DNA of 64,000 bases, from assembly GCA_017527905.1 (NCBI GenBank), contig JAFXPK010000042.1, forward strand, positions 1 to 64,000, written 5' to 3'. Source of the DNA: Paludibacteraceae bacterium. GTDB taxonomy: Bacteria; Bacteroidota; Bacteroidia; Bacteroidales; Paludibacteraceae. The notes beneath the pieces were generated by a model that was not told the origin of the DNA, did no database searches, and saw only the letters and a list, made by a program, of their open reading frames with translations. The translations under genes were made by a program, and so were the position numbers. Shown here piece by piece: positions 7,916-15,541 of the stretch. Every line of letters starts with the position of its first letter. Within the stretch, counting starts at the first letter, position 1.

Positions 7916-9427
7916 ATGGACGCCACGAACCGCACATACATCGCCATCGACCTGAAGTCCTTTTTCGCCTCCGTGGAGTGCGCAGAAAGAGGGCTCGACC
8001 CCCTCACGACCCACCTCGTGGTGGCGGACAGCAGCCGCACGGAGAAGACCATCTGCTTGGCGATCACCCCTTCCCTGAAAGCCTACGGCATCGGCGGACG
8101 GGCGCGCCTCTTCGAAGTGGTGCAGCTGGTGAAAGGGGTCAACTACCGCCGCGCGATGGCCACGCCCCAGCACCGACTCACGGGGAAATCTCCCTTCGTG
8201 AAGGAGCTGGAGGAACATCCGGACTGGGCGTTGGACTACATCGTCGCGCCTCCCCGCATGTCCTACTACATCGATTACAGCACACGCATTTACAAGACCT
8301 ACCTCAAATACGTCTCGGAGGAGGATATCCATGTCTACTCCATCGACGAGGTCTTCATCGACGCGACCAACTACCTCAAGAGCAACCATCTGACCCCGAG
8401 GGAGTTCGCCATGAAGATGATCCGCGACGTGTTCGAGCACACCGGCATCACCGCCACGGCTGGCATCGGCACCAACCTCTACCTCTGCAAGATAGCCATG
8501 GACATCGTGGCGAAACATATACCGGCGGACAAGGACGGGGTGCGCATCGCGGAACTGGACGAACTCTCCTACCGCCAACAACTCTGGGACCACCGTCCCC
8601 TCACCAGTTTCTGGCGGGTGGGCAAAGGCATCGCCCGCAAGCTGGAAATGTACGGTATGGACACGATGGGCAAGGTGGCCCGATGCTCCCTGAACAACGA
8701 GGATTTCCTCTACCAACTCTTCGGCGTGAACGCGGAACTGCTCATCGACCACGCCTGGGGCTGGGAACCCTGCACCATCGCCGACATCAAAGGATACCAG
8801 CCAGAGAACCACTCGATCGGCAACGGGCAAGTGCTCTCCTCCCCCTACGACTACAAAAAGACCAAGGTGGTGGTACAGGAGATGGCGGACAACCTCGCCC
8901 TCGAACTGGTGGACAAGCGCTTGGTCACCAACCTAATCAGCCTCTACATAGACTATGACGCGGAGTCGCTCACCCGCCCTGAGATCAGGGAGGCCTACCA
9001 TGGAGCGATCACCACCAGCTACTACGGCAAGCCCGTACCCAAGCCCGCGCATGGCAACTGCAACCTCTCCGCATACACCTCCTCCACCCATGCGATCATC
9101 GAGGCCGCAACCAGCCTATTCGATAAGATCATCGACCCCAACCTGCTGGTCAGGAGGTTAAACATCACCGCTGGAAGGGTGTTGCACGAAGGCGCGCAAG
9201 AGAGGGAAAAACAGCCTGTCCAACTGGAGCTCTTCGTCGACTACGAGGCGCAAAAGGAAGAGAACGCCCGAAAGGAAGCGGCACAGAAGAAAGAGCGGAA
9301 GGTACAGGAGGCTTTGCTGGACATCAAGAAAAAATTCGGCAAGAACGCTATCCTGAAAGGGTTGAACTTCGAGGAGGGTGCGACCGCCAAGGAACGTAAC
9401 CAACAGATAGGAGGGCACAAGGCATGA
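7916..9427 (+). CDS. Y-family (UmuC/UvrX-like) translesion DNA polymerase
   Basis: A 503-residue lesion-bypass DNA polymerase. The metal-binding motifs of the Y family are intact: YIAIDLKSFFASVEC near the N-terminus (Asp12, with the steric Phe pair after it) and YSIDEVFID with Asp144-Glu145. The helix-hairpin-helix region follows (FWRVGKGIARKLEMYGMDTMGKVA), then the little-finger domain. The C-terminal 80 residues are charged and probably helical (EEKARKEAAQKKERKVQEA-like). Its pairing with a YolD-like gene places it in the UvrX/YqjW-like group known from Firmicutes rather than with DinB. There is no UmuD gene nearby. The stop overlaps the next start (ATGA), so the two are translationally coupled. 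Codon use is more GC-rich than the genes to the left. Likely induced by DNA damage, but no known LexA box was recognised. Confidence 0.92.
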   Translation: MDATNRTYIAIDLKSFFASVECAERGLDPLTTHLVVADSSRTEKTICLAITPSLKAYGIGGRARLFEVVQLVKGVNYRRAMATPQHRLTGKSPFVKELEEHPDWALDYIVAPPRMSYYIDYSTRIYKTYLKYVSEEDIHVYSIDEVFIDATNYLKSNHLTPREFAMKMIRDVFEHTGITATAGIGTNLYLCKIAMDIVAKHIPADKDGVRIAELDELSYRQQLWDHRPLTSFWRVGKGIARKLEMYGMDTMGKVARCSLNNEDFLYQLFGVNAELLIDHAWGWEPCTIADIKGYQPENHSIGNGQVLSSPYDYKKTKVVVQEMADNLALELVDKRLVTNLISLYIDYDAESLTRPEIREAYHGAITTSYYGKPVPKPAHGNCNLSAYTSSTHAIIEAATSLFDKIIDPNLLVRRLNITAGRVLHEGAQEREKQPVQLELFVDYEAQKEENARKEAAQKKERKVQEALLDIKKKFGKNAILKGLNFEEGATAKERNQQIGGHKA

Positions 9428-9834
9428 CACACGAGTACGACGACATCATCCACCTGCCCCACCCCGTCTCCGCGAAACATCCGCAGATGTCGATGCGAGA
9501 CCGGGCGGCACAGTTTTCCCCCTTCGCAGCCCTAAACGGTCACAACGACGCTATCCGAGAGACCGCCAGGGAGACGGAAGCGTTCATCGCCCCGGACGAA
9601 TCGACACAGAAGGAACTCGATCAGAAGATGGCCTACCTGCTCGCCCACATCAGCGAACAGCCGAACGTCACCATCACCTACTTCGTCCCCGACAAGAGGA
9701 AGGAAGGAGGCTCCTACCCAACCAAGGAGGAGCGCCTCGTCAAGTACGACGAATACAGACAGGAGATACAGATGGGAGACGGTACGAGGATTCCGATCAA
9801 ATCAATCGTGAATATCGAAGGAATATCCTTGTGA
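9424..9834 (+). CDS. YolD-like protein
   Basis: A 136-residue protein that begins with the YolD-type stretch YDDIIHLPHPVS, then MSMRDRAAQFSPFAALNGH, and ends with a small beta domain (ITYFVPDKRKEGGSY, DGTRIPIKSIVNIEG). YolD-like proteins (PF08863 class) are normally encoded beside Y-family polymerases and were proposed to act as UmuD-like partners; the biochemical role is not settled. The four-base overlap with the polymerase gene supports a stoichiometric complex in the cytoplasm. It contains no serine-lysine self-cleavage dyad that I can recognise, so it is not UmuD itself. No terminator is obvious after it; the next gene starts 61 bases later and may belong to the same transcript. Confidence 0.85.
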   Translation: MTHEYDDIIHLPHPVSAKHPQMSMRDRAAQFSPFAALNGHNDAIRETARETEAFIAPDESTQKELDQKMAYLLAHISEQPNVTITYFVPDKRKEGGSYPTKEERLVKYDEYRQEIQMGDGTRIPIKSIVNIEGISL

Positions 9835-9895
9835 GAGACCTTGGATTCTCGTAACTTCACGCAAAAATATTTCACCTAAAGAGGAATAGTTCACC

Positions 9896-10354
9896 ATGGT
9901 TCTACTAAACGTTTCATTCGGCATTTATGTTTTCCACCCTATAGGATGGGCTTTCATGACCTTCGTCATCTTATGCGAGGCGTTCATCCTATCCAAGTAC
10001 CTCACACACAAGCGATACGACAAAAGGATATATCTGACGGAACTGCTGAGCAACATGGTCAGTGGCATCGCAGGCATCGTCACCACGTTGCACCTCAACG
10101 GAGGGTGGTGGCTGGTCATGTGGTTCCCTTGGGTCACTTCGCACGAGGTGAATGTGCGGGAGCGCAACGAAGTGATTGGGCTCATCATCTACTATGTGGT
10201 CGCCTTTATCCTCTCCCTTCTCATCGAATGGGGCATCAACCACCTCTGCCTAAGGAAGCGGCACGAGTCCCAAGCCATCTTCAGGGGAACATTGCGCGCG
10301 AACATCGTGACCTATGCGATAGGCGCCATCCTATTGACGTTGTTGATTCTCTAA
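9896..10354 (+). CDS. Four-helix membrane protein of unknown function
   Basis: A 152-residue integral membrane protein with hydrophobic segments near residues 4-30, 45-70, 95-115 and 132-152, separated by short basic loops (KYLTHKRYDKR, CLRKRHESQ). The pair WW in the second segment and HEVNVRERNE in the following loop are the only distinctive features. I do not recognise the family. It lies 61 bases after the YolD-like gene on the same strand and is closed by the hairpin at 10374-10399, so it may be the third gene of the polymerase operon. No function is proposed. Confidence 0.65.
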   Translation: MVLLNVSFGIYVFHPIGWAFMTFVILCEAFILSKYLTHKRYDKRIYLTELLSNMVSGIAGIVTTLHLNGGWWLVMWFPWVTSHEVNVRERNEVIGLIIYYVVAFILSLLIEWGINHLCLRKRHESQAIFRGTLRANIVTYAIGAILLTLLIL

Positions 10355-10373
10355 GCAAACGACAGGACATAAA

Positions 10374-10399
10374 AAAACCCTTGATCGCTCAAGGGTTTT
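10374..10399. terminator. Bidirectional terminator
   Basis: An 11-bp stem (AAAACCCTTGA / TCAAGGGTTTT) with a TCGC loop. T-runs lie on both sides, so it can end the plus-strand membrane gene and the minus-strand tRNA-Gln. Confidence 0.85.
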
Positions 10400-10410
10400 A
10401 GATTGCATTG

Positions 10411-10481
10411 TTGCCTTACTAGGATTCGAACCCAGACAAGCAGTGCCAGAAACTGATGTGCTACCATTACACCATAAGGCA
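10411..10481 (-). tRNA. tRNA-Gln (CTG)
   Basis: A 71-nt minus-strand cloverleaf: acceptor TGCCTTA/TAAGGCA, D-arm GTGT-AATGGTA-GCAC, anticodon loop TTCTGGC with anticodon CTG, T-loop GTTCGAATC, discriminator A. The CCA end is not encoded. The sequence pattern matches other bacterial glutamine tRNAs (CATCAG before the loop). It lies between two plus-strand genes and is followed by the terminator at 10374-10399. Confidence 0.92.
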
Positions 10482-10612
10482 ATGCCTTTATCGACCGCGA
10501 ATATACTACATTTCCTTTTCCCGCAAAAGCATTACAATGATTTTTTGAAAAAAAGTTTCACACAGGGTTGTGCGAAAGCGGACGAAAAGGGAAAAAACGC
10601 TATATTAGCGAC

Positions 10613-12664
10613 ATGAAAGAGTACCGATTAAGCGATTTTCTCCCGACGACCAAGAAGGAGTTGGAGCTGAGGGGCTGGGAAGAGGTGGACGTCATCCTAT
10701 TCTCCGGCGACGCATACGTGGACCATCCCTCGTTCGCGGGGGCTGTGGTCGGCAGGATCCTAGAGCACCAGGGAATACGTGTGGCGATTGTTCCGCAACC
10801 CAATTGGCGGGACGATCTCCGGGACTTCAAGAAGTTAGGGAGGCCGCGCATGTTCTTCGCCATCTCAGCCGGTTGCATGGACTCGATGGTGAACCACTAC
10901 ACCGCCAACAAGAGGCTCCGCTCGGACGACGCCTACTCCCCCAACGGGCAGGCTGGGTTCCGTCCAGACCGCGCCACCATCGTCTACTCGAAGATACTGA
11001 AAGAGCTATGGCCCGACGTGCCCATCGTCATCGGAGGAATAGAAGCCTCCCTGCGGCGCGTCACCCACTACGATTACTGGGACGATGAGCTGAAACCCTG
11101 CCTCCTGCAAGACTGCAAGGCGGACCTGCTCATCTACGGCATGGGGGAACTACCCTTGAAGGAGATTGTGCAAAAGATGAAGGAGGGACGAAGCGTGGCG
11201 GAGCTGACAGACGTGCCACAGACCGTCTACATCGCCCGGAACGACGAGATACCCGAATACGAAGGGGAGACATTCACCCTCTTCTCCCACCAGGAATGCC
11301 TGAAGGATAAGATGAAACAGGCGAAGAACTACCGTGTGGTGGAGGAGGAATCCAACAAGCTAAAGGCACGCAGGCTGATACAGGGTGTGGACAAAGAGCA
11401 CTCGGCCGTCATCAACCCGCCCTATCCACCGCTCTCCACCGAAGATCTGGACGCCACCTACGAGCTGCCCTTCACACGCCTTCCCCATCCGAAATACAAG
11501 GGGAAAACTATTCCAGCCTACGACATGATCAAGTTCTCCGTCAATATCCATAGAGGATGTTTCGGAGGGTGCTCCTTCTGCGCCATCTCCTCCCACCAAG
11601 GGAAGTTCATCATGTCCCGTTCGGAGGAATCCATCCTTAAGGAGGTGAAAGAACTCTCCGAGCACCCGGACTTCAAAGGCTACTTGAGCGATCTGGGCGG
11701 ACCATCCGCCAATATGTACAAGATGCGGGGAAAGAACCCTGACCTATGCGCCAAGTGCAAGCGCCCGTCGTGCATGCACCCCGCCATCTGCAAGAACATG
11801 AACACGGACCACTCGACGCTGCTCGAGCTCTACAAGAAGGTGGATGCGCTCCCCTTCATCAAGAAGTCCTTCATCGGAAGCGGTGTGCGATACGATCTCC
11901 TGTTGCAGAAAAGCGACGACGAGCGCGTCAATAAGAGCCACCAAGACTACATGGAGGAGCTGATCGCCCACCACGTCTCCGGACGTCTGAAGGTGGCGCC
12001 GGAGCACACCTCGGACAATGTGCTGAACATCATGCGAAAACCATCGTTCAAGCTATTCCACGAATTCAACAAGGAGTTTGAGCGCATCAACAAGGCATAC
12101 AACCTCAAGCAACAGCTTATACCCTACTTCATCTCCAGCCACCCCGGCTGCACGGAGGAGGACATGGCCTCACTGGCCTGCATCACCAAGAACCTGGACT
12201 TCAAGTTAGAGCAGATACAGGACTTCACGCCTACCCCAATGACCCTCTCCACGGAGATATACTACACGGGGATCCACCCCTACACGCTGGAGAAGGTATG
12301 GACGCCACACAGCAAGGAGGACAAGCTGGCACAGCGCAAATTCTTCTTCTGGTACCTGAAAGAGAACCAACGGAGCATCATCAACGACCTACGTAAGATG
12401 GGACGCCCCGACCTGATAGAACAACTATTTTCACATCCTAAGGGGAATACCTATCCCGCACCTGAGAAAGAGAGGTTCCGCCGAGAGGAGGGCGGCAAGA
12501 AGGAGGAACGTCCACGGGGAAACAAAGCCCCAGACGCAAGAAAGAACCACGGGCACGAATCACACCGCCCCGCTCCCAAACAACGGGAGGAGCGTTCATG
12601 GAACGATCAAAAAGGCAACAGGAAAGAGGGGAAGAATAAATCGTTCAGGAAGGGGAAGTATTAG
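10613..12664 (+). CDS. YgiQ-family radical SAM protein
   Basis: A 683-residue enzyme of the YgiQ group (uncharacterised radical SAM family UPF0313). The N-terminal domain opens with FLPTTKKELELRGWEEVDV and the characteristic GDAYVDHPSF, resembling a cobalamin-binding-like region. The radical SAM cluster motif CxxxCxxC is intact at Cys316, Cys320 and Cys323 within HRGCFGGCSFC. The catalytic core continues through VAPEHTSDNVL and ISSHPGC. The last 75 residues are a low-complexity basic tail. The frame is open from a TTG at 10568, but the ATG at 10613 agrees with the family start. The reaction is unknown. Monocistronic, converging on the toxin-antitoxin pair. Confidence 0.9.
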   Translation: MKEYRLSDFLPTTKKELELRGWEEVDVILFSGDAYVDHPSFAGAVVGRILEHQGIRVAIVPQPNWRDDLRDFKKLGRPRMFFAISAGCMDSMVNHYTANKRLRSDDAYSPNGQAGFRPDRATIVYSKILKELWPDVPIVIGGIEASLRRVTHYDYWDDELKPCLLQDCKADLLIYGMGELPLKEIVQKMKEGRSVAELTDVPQTVYIARNDEIPEYEGETFTLFSHQECLKDKMKQAKNYRVVEEESNKLKARRLIQGVDKEHSAVINPPYPPLSTEDLDATYELPFTRLPHPKYKGKTIPAYDMIKFSVNIHRGCFGGCSFCAISSHQGKFIMSRSEESILKEVKELSEHPDFKGYLSDLGGPSANMYKMRGKNPDLCAKCKRPSCMHPAICKNMNTDHSTLLELYKKVDALPFIKKSFIGSGVRYDLLLQKSDDERVNKSHQDYMEELIAHHVSGRLKVAPEHTSDNVLNIMRKPSFKLFHEFNKEFERINKAYNLKQQLIPYFISSHPGCTEEDMASLACITKNLDFKLEQIQDFTPTPMTLSTEIYYTGIHPYTLEKVWTPHSKEDKLAQRKFFFWYLKENQRSIINDLRKMGRPDLIEQLFSHPKGNTYPAPEKERFRREEGGKKEERPRGNKAPDARKNHGHESHRPAPKQREERSWNDQKGNRKEGKNKSFRKGKY

Positions 12665-12725
12665 GCGAAGAGACAAAAGGGATGAACCATCCATCATAGT
12701 TCGAACATGGTTTGCCCACAAACCA

Positions 12726-13145
12726 TCATAGCAGGAATTGTTTTATTTCTTTCGGAGAGAACAACGGAGACTTTCTCGCACTTTCAAGGACTTCCTCCAC
12801 ATGTTCCCGTTTCATTTCCCCCACAATTTCAGTGACATTATCCTTAATAGAATCAGACAATTTATCCAAACTAATCTTTTCTATATCCGTAACAGAGAGG
12901 AAAGAATCATATTTGAGGAAACCATAGTCGCTTTTTCGGAGAGGATACTGCATATTCAACAATTCTTGCTTCCCCTCTAGATGGATATTTATCCGTGAAT
13001 TGATGAAAAAGAAGCCAACCACATACTTCTCGTTCACACCAATAACGACAAAAAATTTTCCGTGGCCTATATCCTCAAACATATAAGAGTGCAATATAGT
13101 ACCACGTCTTATCGAACCTGCGACCAGTGATTTAGGGACATCCAT
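12726..13145 (-). CDS. Putative toxin of a Panacea-type toxin-antitoxin pair
   Basis: A 139-residue protein whose start codon overlaps the stop of the Panacea-domain gene by one base (TGATG). The first half is a predicted beta-rich core (RRGTILHSYMF, GKFFVVIGVNEKY, VVGFFFINSRIN) followed by DSFLSVTDIEKIS and a C-terminal helical tail. This order (G-x-I-L near the start, an FVVIG strand, an INS-like strand, then D-x-F-L) resembles the PemK/MazF endoribonuclease fold, but I cannot confirm the catalytic residues. Panacea antitoxins are known to be paired with toxins of many folds, so the role rests mainly on gene context. The target is unknown; growth inhibition is inferred. Located in the cytoplasm. 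Confidence 0.6.
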   Translation of the reverse strand: MDVPKSLVAGSIRRGTILHSYMFEDIGHGKFFVVIGVNEKYVVGFFFINSRINIHLEGKQELLNMQYPLRKSDYGFLKYDSFLSVTDIEKISLDKLSDSIKDNVTEIVGEMKREHVEEVLESARKSPLFSPKEIKQFLL

Positions 13146-13687
13146 CAGCGAATCGAACTTTCCAGTTTAAGTTTACTGTCGATATAATCAACATATTCTT
13201 CAGATTCACCCACCTCCCTCAAAATATCCTTGAACGATATGGAACGGTCTTTCTGGGTACTTGACCAGGCCAATCCATGAGACATTGATGTAAGTTCCTC
13301 AAAATTCTTTCCTCTGCATTTTTCTATCGCATAGTCAAGACACTCAATATCAGATTTTGACAACCAATCCATGTCGGGCTGTGCATCTTCCTTCACAATG
13401 TATCTATTTACGAAATGAAAATACTGGGCAAGTTCACCGGCAGGGAAAAAACTGTCTCCCCTCACCGCCTTGAATATATCGTTTGTCTTAGACGGCACAG
13501 GACCGTAGTTCATAGCAATGTAGACGTCTCCGGTTATAGTCCTTCCATACTTGCTTAAATGAGACTGATCCGCAAAATAAAGTGTCTTGAAAATCCTATG
13601 CATATCCGCCTCGCCCCCATATTGCTTAATGATATACAAGACCGAATTAATCGTCGATTCCACTCTAAACAAATTCAATGCACTCAT
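13145..13687 (-). CDS. Panacea-domain (DUF4065/SocA-like) antitoxin
   Basis: A 180-residue protein with the Panacea (SocA/DUF4065) signature: an N-terminal helix, YIIKQYGG-x-x-x-MHRIFKTLYFADQSHLSKYGRTITGDVYIAMNYGPVPSKTNDIFKAV (quoted here in pieces: KTLYFAD, LSKYGR, GDVYIAMNYGPVP), and later SKSDIECLDYAI and HGLAW. The domain neutralises many unrelated toxins and in SocA acts as a proteolytic adaptor. It is the first gene of a two-gene operon and overlaps the toxin start by one base. A full promoter (TTG-20-TATATTTG) lies 40 bases upstream. Autoregulation, usual in such operons, cannot be shown here because no HTH domain or operator is visible. Confidence 0.85.
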   Translation of the reverse strand: MSALNLFRVESTINSVLYIIKQYGGEADMHRIFKTLYFADQSHLSKYGRTITGDVYIAMNYGPVPSKTNDIFKAVRGDSFFPAGELAQYFHFVNRYIVKEDAQPDMDWLSKSDIECLDYAIEKCRGKNFEELTSMSHGLAWSSTQKDRSISFKDILREVGESEEYVDYIDSKLKLESSIR

Positions 13688-13726
13688 ATACTTCTACATT
13701 ACGATTTAATAAACAACTGGCAGTCA

Positions 13727-13757
13727 CAAATATACATCAGACATAGATATCGAACAA
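13727..13757 (-). promoter_or_regulatory. Promoter of the Panacea toxin-antitoxin operon
   Basis: On the minus strand TTG (13757-13755) is followed after 20 bases by TATATTTG (13734-13727), an exact -7 consensus. The ATG at 13687 follows 39 bases downstream. Confidence 0.65.
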
Positions 13758-13774
13758 CACAACAGCACACAATC

Positions 13775-14248
13775 CTAATACTCCACCTTATCCGACTTTT
13801 CCGTCCAGGCACGGAAGGTCTCCAACGCCTCGTCGCGCATCATCTGCTCACGCGGCATGGAACGTTTGCCGGCAGGCTTATCCAACTCGTCGTAGATGAA
13901 CTGGTCGTCGAATCCGATGGACTTAGCGTCCTCCTTCTGGTTCGCGTAGTAGTAACGGTCGATATGCGCCCAATACATAGCTGAGAGGCACATTGGGCAA
14001 GGCTCGCAAGAGGCGTACAGCTCGCAACCGGAGAGGTCGAACGTCTTCAGTTTCTTGCACGCCTTACGGATCGCCATCACCTCCGCATGGGCGGTAGGGT
14101 CATTGCCCTTCGTCACCTGGTTGTTGGACGAAGCGATGATCTCGCCATCCTTCACGATAACCGCACCGAAAGGGCCGCCGCCCGTCTCCACGCTTTTGCG
14201 GGAAATGGCGATCGCCTTCCGCATGAATTTCTGCTGGTCCTTATTCAT
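13775..14248 (-). CDS. guaD: Guanine deaminase (cytidine deaminase fold)
   Basis: A 157-residue zinc hydrolase converting guanine to xanthine. The zinc and proton-shuttle motifs are intact: DPTAHAEV (His and Glu) and SCEPCPMC (two Cys). It matches the small GuaD of Bacillus subtilis in length and pattern, including GGGPFGAVIVKDG, the GFDD-F-IY-E segment and the C-terminal tail ending in KVEY, whose last Tyr contributes to the active site of the domain-swapped dimer. This separates it from TadA. A TTG at 14254 extends the frame by two codons, but the ATG at 14248 is preferred; it lies 2 bases after the stop of the upstream oxoamine synthase, so they share an operon. Cytoplasmic purine catabolism or salvage. 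Confidence 0.9.
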   Translation of the reverse strand: MNKDQQKFMRKAIAISRKSVETGGGPFGAVIVKDGEIIASSNNQVTKGNDPTAHAEVMAIRKACKKLKTFDLSGCELYASCEPCPMCLSAMYWAHIDRYYYANQKEDAKSIGFDDQFIYDELDKPAGKRSMPREQMMRDEALETFRAWTEKSDKVEY

Positions 14249-14250
14249 AC

Positions 14251-15531
14251 TCAATCCTCCTCGTCGTCTTTATCCTTAGATGAAGGCGAAGCAATAATCG
14301 GGGTAGAATCCTTATACATACCATTCTTAGCGTTCTCGCAGATGGTAGCAAGGGACTCTATGGTATACTCCACGTCCTTCATGGTGTGTTGTGTCGTAGG
14401 GATCAGGCGAACCATCACCTTGCCCTGCTCGATGTAAGGGTAGATCAGGTTCACGCAGAAGATGCCGAACTCCTCACGCATGTGCATCATGGTATGGATC
14501 GCCTCCTGCATGTTCTCCACGTTCAAATAGACCGGTGTGACAGGAGACTGCGTGTTTCCTATGTCCATTCCATTCTTGCGGAGGCCCTTCTGCAGGGCGT
14601 TCGTGATCTCCCACAACGTCTTCCGCAGTTCAGGATGTTTCACCAGATAGTCCAAGCGAGCGATGGCGCTGGCCGTGATAGCGGAAGGGAGCGCCTCCGA
14701 GAAGGTCTGGGAACGCATGTTGTAGCGCAGGAAATTGATCACGTCCTCGCTTCCGGCGACGAAACCGCCGGAGATGCTCAACGCCTTGCCTAGCGTACCG
14801 ACGAGCAGATCAACCTTATCGAGCACACCGAAATGGTCCGCCACGCCTATGCCATTCGGTCCGACCGTGCCGAACCCATGCGCATCCTCGACCACCAACA
14901 TGAAGTCATATTTCTCCTTCAGGGCGGCGATCTTATCCAACGGGGAGAACTCGCCCGTGACACCGATCACGCCCTCCGTGACCAACAGGATGCCGCCACC
15001 AGACTCCTTCGCCACTTCGGCAGCCTTCCTCAGTTGGGTTTCGATGACCTCTATATCGTTCTTATGGTAAGCGAAACGATGGCTCAGCTGCAGGCGAATA
15101 CCGTCATGGATGCTGGAGTGAGCCTCAGAGTTATAGACAATCACATCATTGCGGCCGCAAAGGCTATCGATGACGGATATCATGCCCTGATAGAAAGAGT
15201 TCAACACGAATGCGTCCTCTTTCTTCACGAAATCAGCAATCCTCTCCTCCAGCTCCTCGTGAAGGAACGTGTTGCCCGTCATCAAGCGGGAACCCATCGG
15301 ATGGGAAAGCCCATACTGGGAAACCAACTCCACCTCCTTCTTCCGAATCTCCGGATTATTGGCAAGTCCGAAATAGTTATTCATACCCCAATTCAAGACC
15401 TCCTTACCACGGAAGGTCATCTTAGGGCCAATCTCACCCTCCAGTTTCGGGAACATAAAGTAGCCGTAAGCTTGCTTGCTCCATTGTCCCAGCGCCCCTG
15501 GATTAGACAATATTCTATCTAAGATATTCAT
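14251..15531 (-). CDS. PLP-dependent alpha-oxoamine synthase family enzyme
   Basis: A 426-residue fold-type I PLP enzyme related to 8-amino-7-oxononanoate synthase, 2-amino-3-ketobutyrate CoA ligase and serine palmitoyltransferase. Key sites: SEAHSSIHDG (His that stacks on PLP), VVEDAHGFGTVG (Asp and His of the PLP pocket) and GTLGKALSISGGF (PLP lysine). The N-terminus (GALGQWSKQAYGYFMFPKLEGEIG) is the type found in a Bacteroidota subgroup linked to long-chain-base and sulfonolipid synthesis, so a serine or cysteate acyltransferase role is plausible but not shown. It has an acidic C-terminal tail. It lies 10 bases after PBP1A and 2 bases before guaD. Biotin genes are absent nearby, which argues mildly against BioF. 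Confidence 0.8.
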   Translation of the reverse strand: MNILDRILSNPGALGQWSKQAYGYFMFPKLEGEIGPKMTFRGKEVLNWGMNNYFGLANNPEIRKKEVELVSQYGLSHPMGSRLMTGNTFLHEELEERIADFVKKEDAFVLNSFYQGMISVIDSLCGRNDVIVYNSEAHSSIHDGIRLQLSHRFAYHKNDIEVIETQLRKAAEVAKESGGGILLVTEGVIGVTGEFSPLDKIAALKEKYDFMLVVEDAHGFGTVGPNGIGVADHFGVLDKVDLLVGTLGKALSISGGFVAGSEDVINFLRYNMRSQTFSEALPSAITASAIARLDYLVKHPELRKTLWEITNALQKGLRKNGMDIGNTQSPVTPVYLNVENMQEAIHTMMHMREEFGIFCVNLIYPYIEQGKVMVRLIPTTQHTMKDVEYTIESLATICENAKNGMYKDSTPIIASPSSKDKDDEED

Positions 15532-15541
15532 TGCAATACAT

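Noticed and set aside
7768..8958. A 396-codon plus-strand frame covering the 15-bp repeats and the polymerase start
   Set aside because: Translation is low-complexity (repeated LLSSYLLSSY then Arg/His-rich) and out of frame with the polymerase, whose motifs are unambiguous.
13775..14248. tRNA adenosine deaminase TadA instead of guanine deaminase
   Set aside because: The C-terminal tail ending in KVEY and the GFDD segment match GuaD; TadA lacks them.
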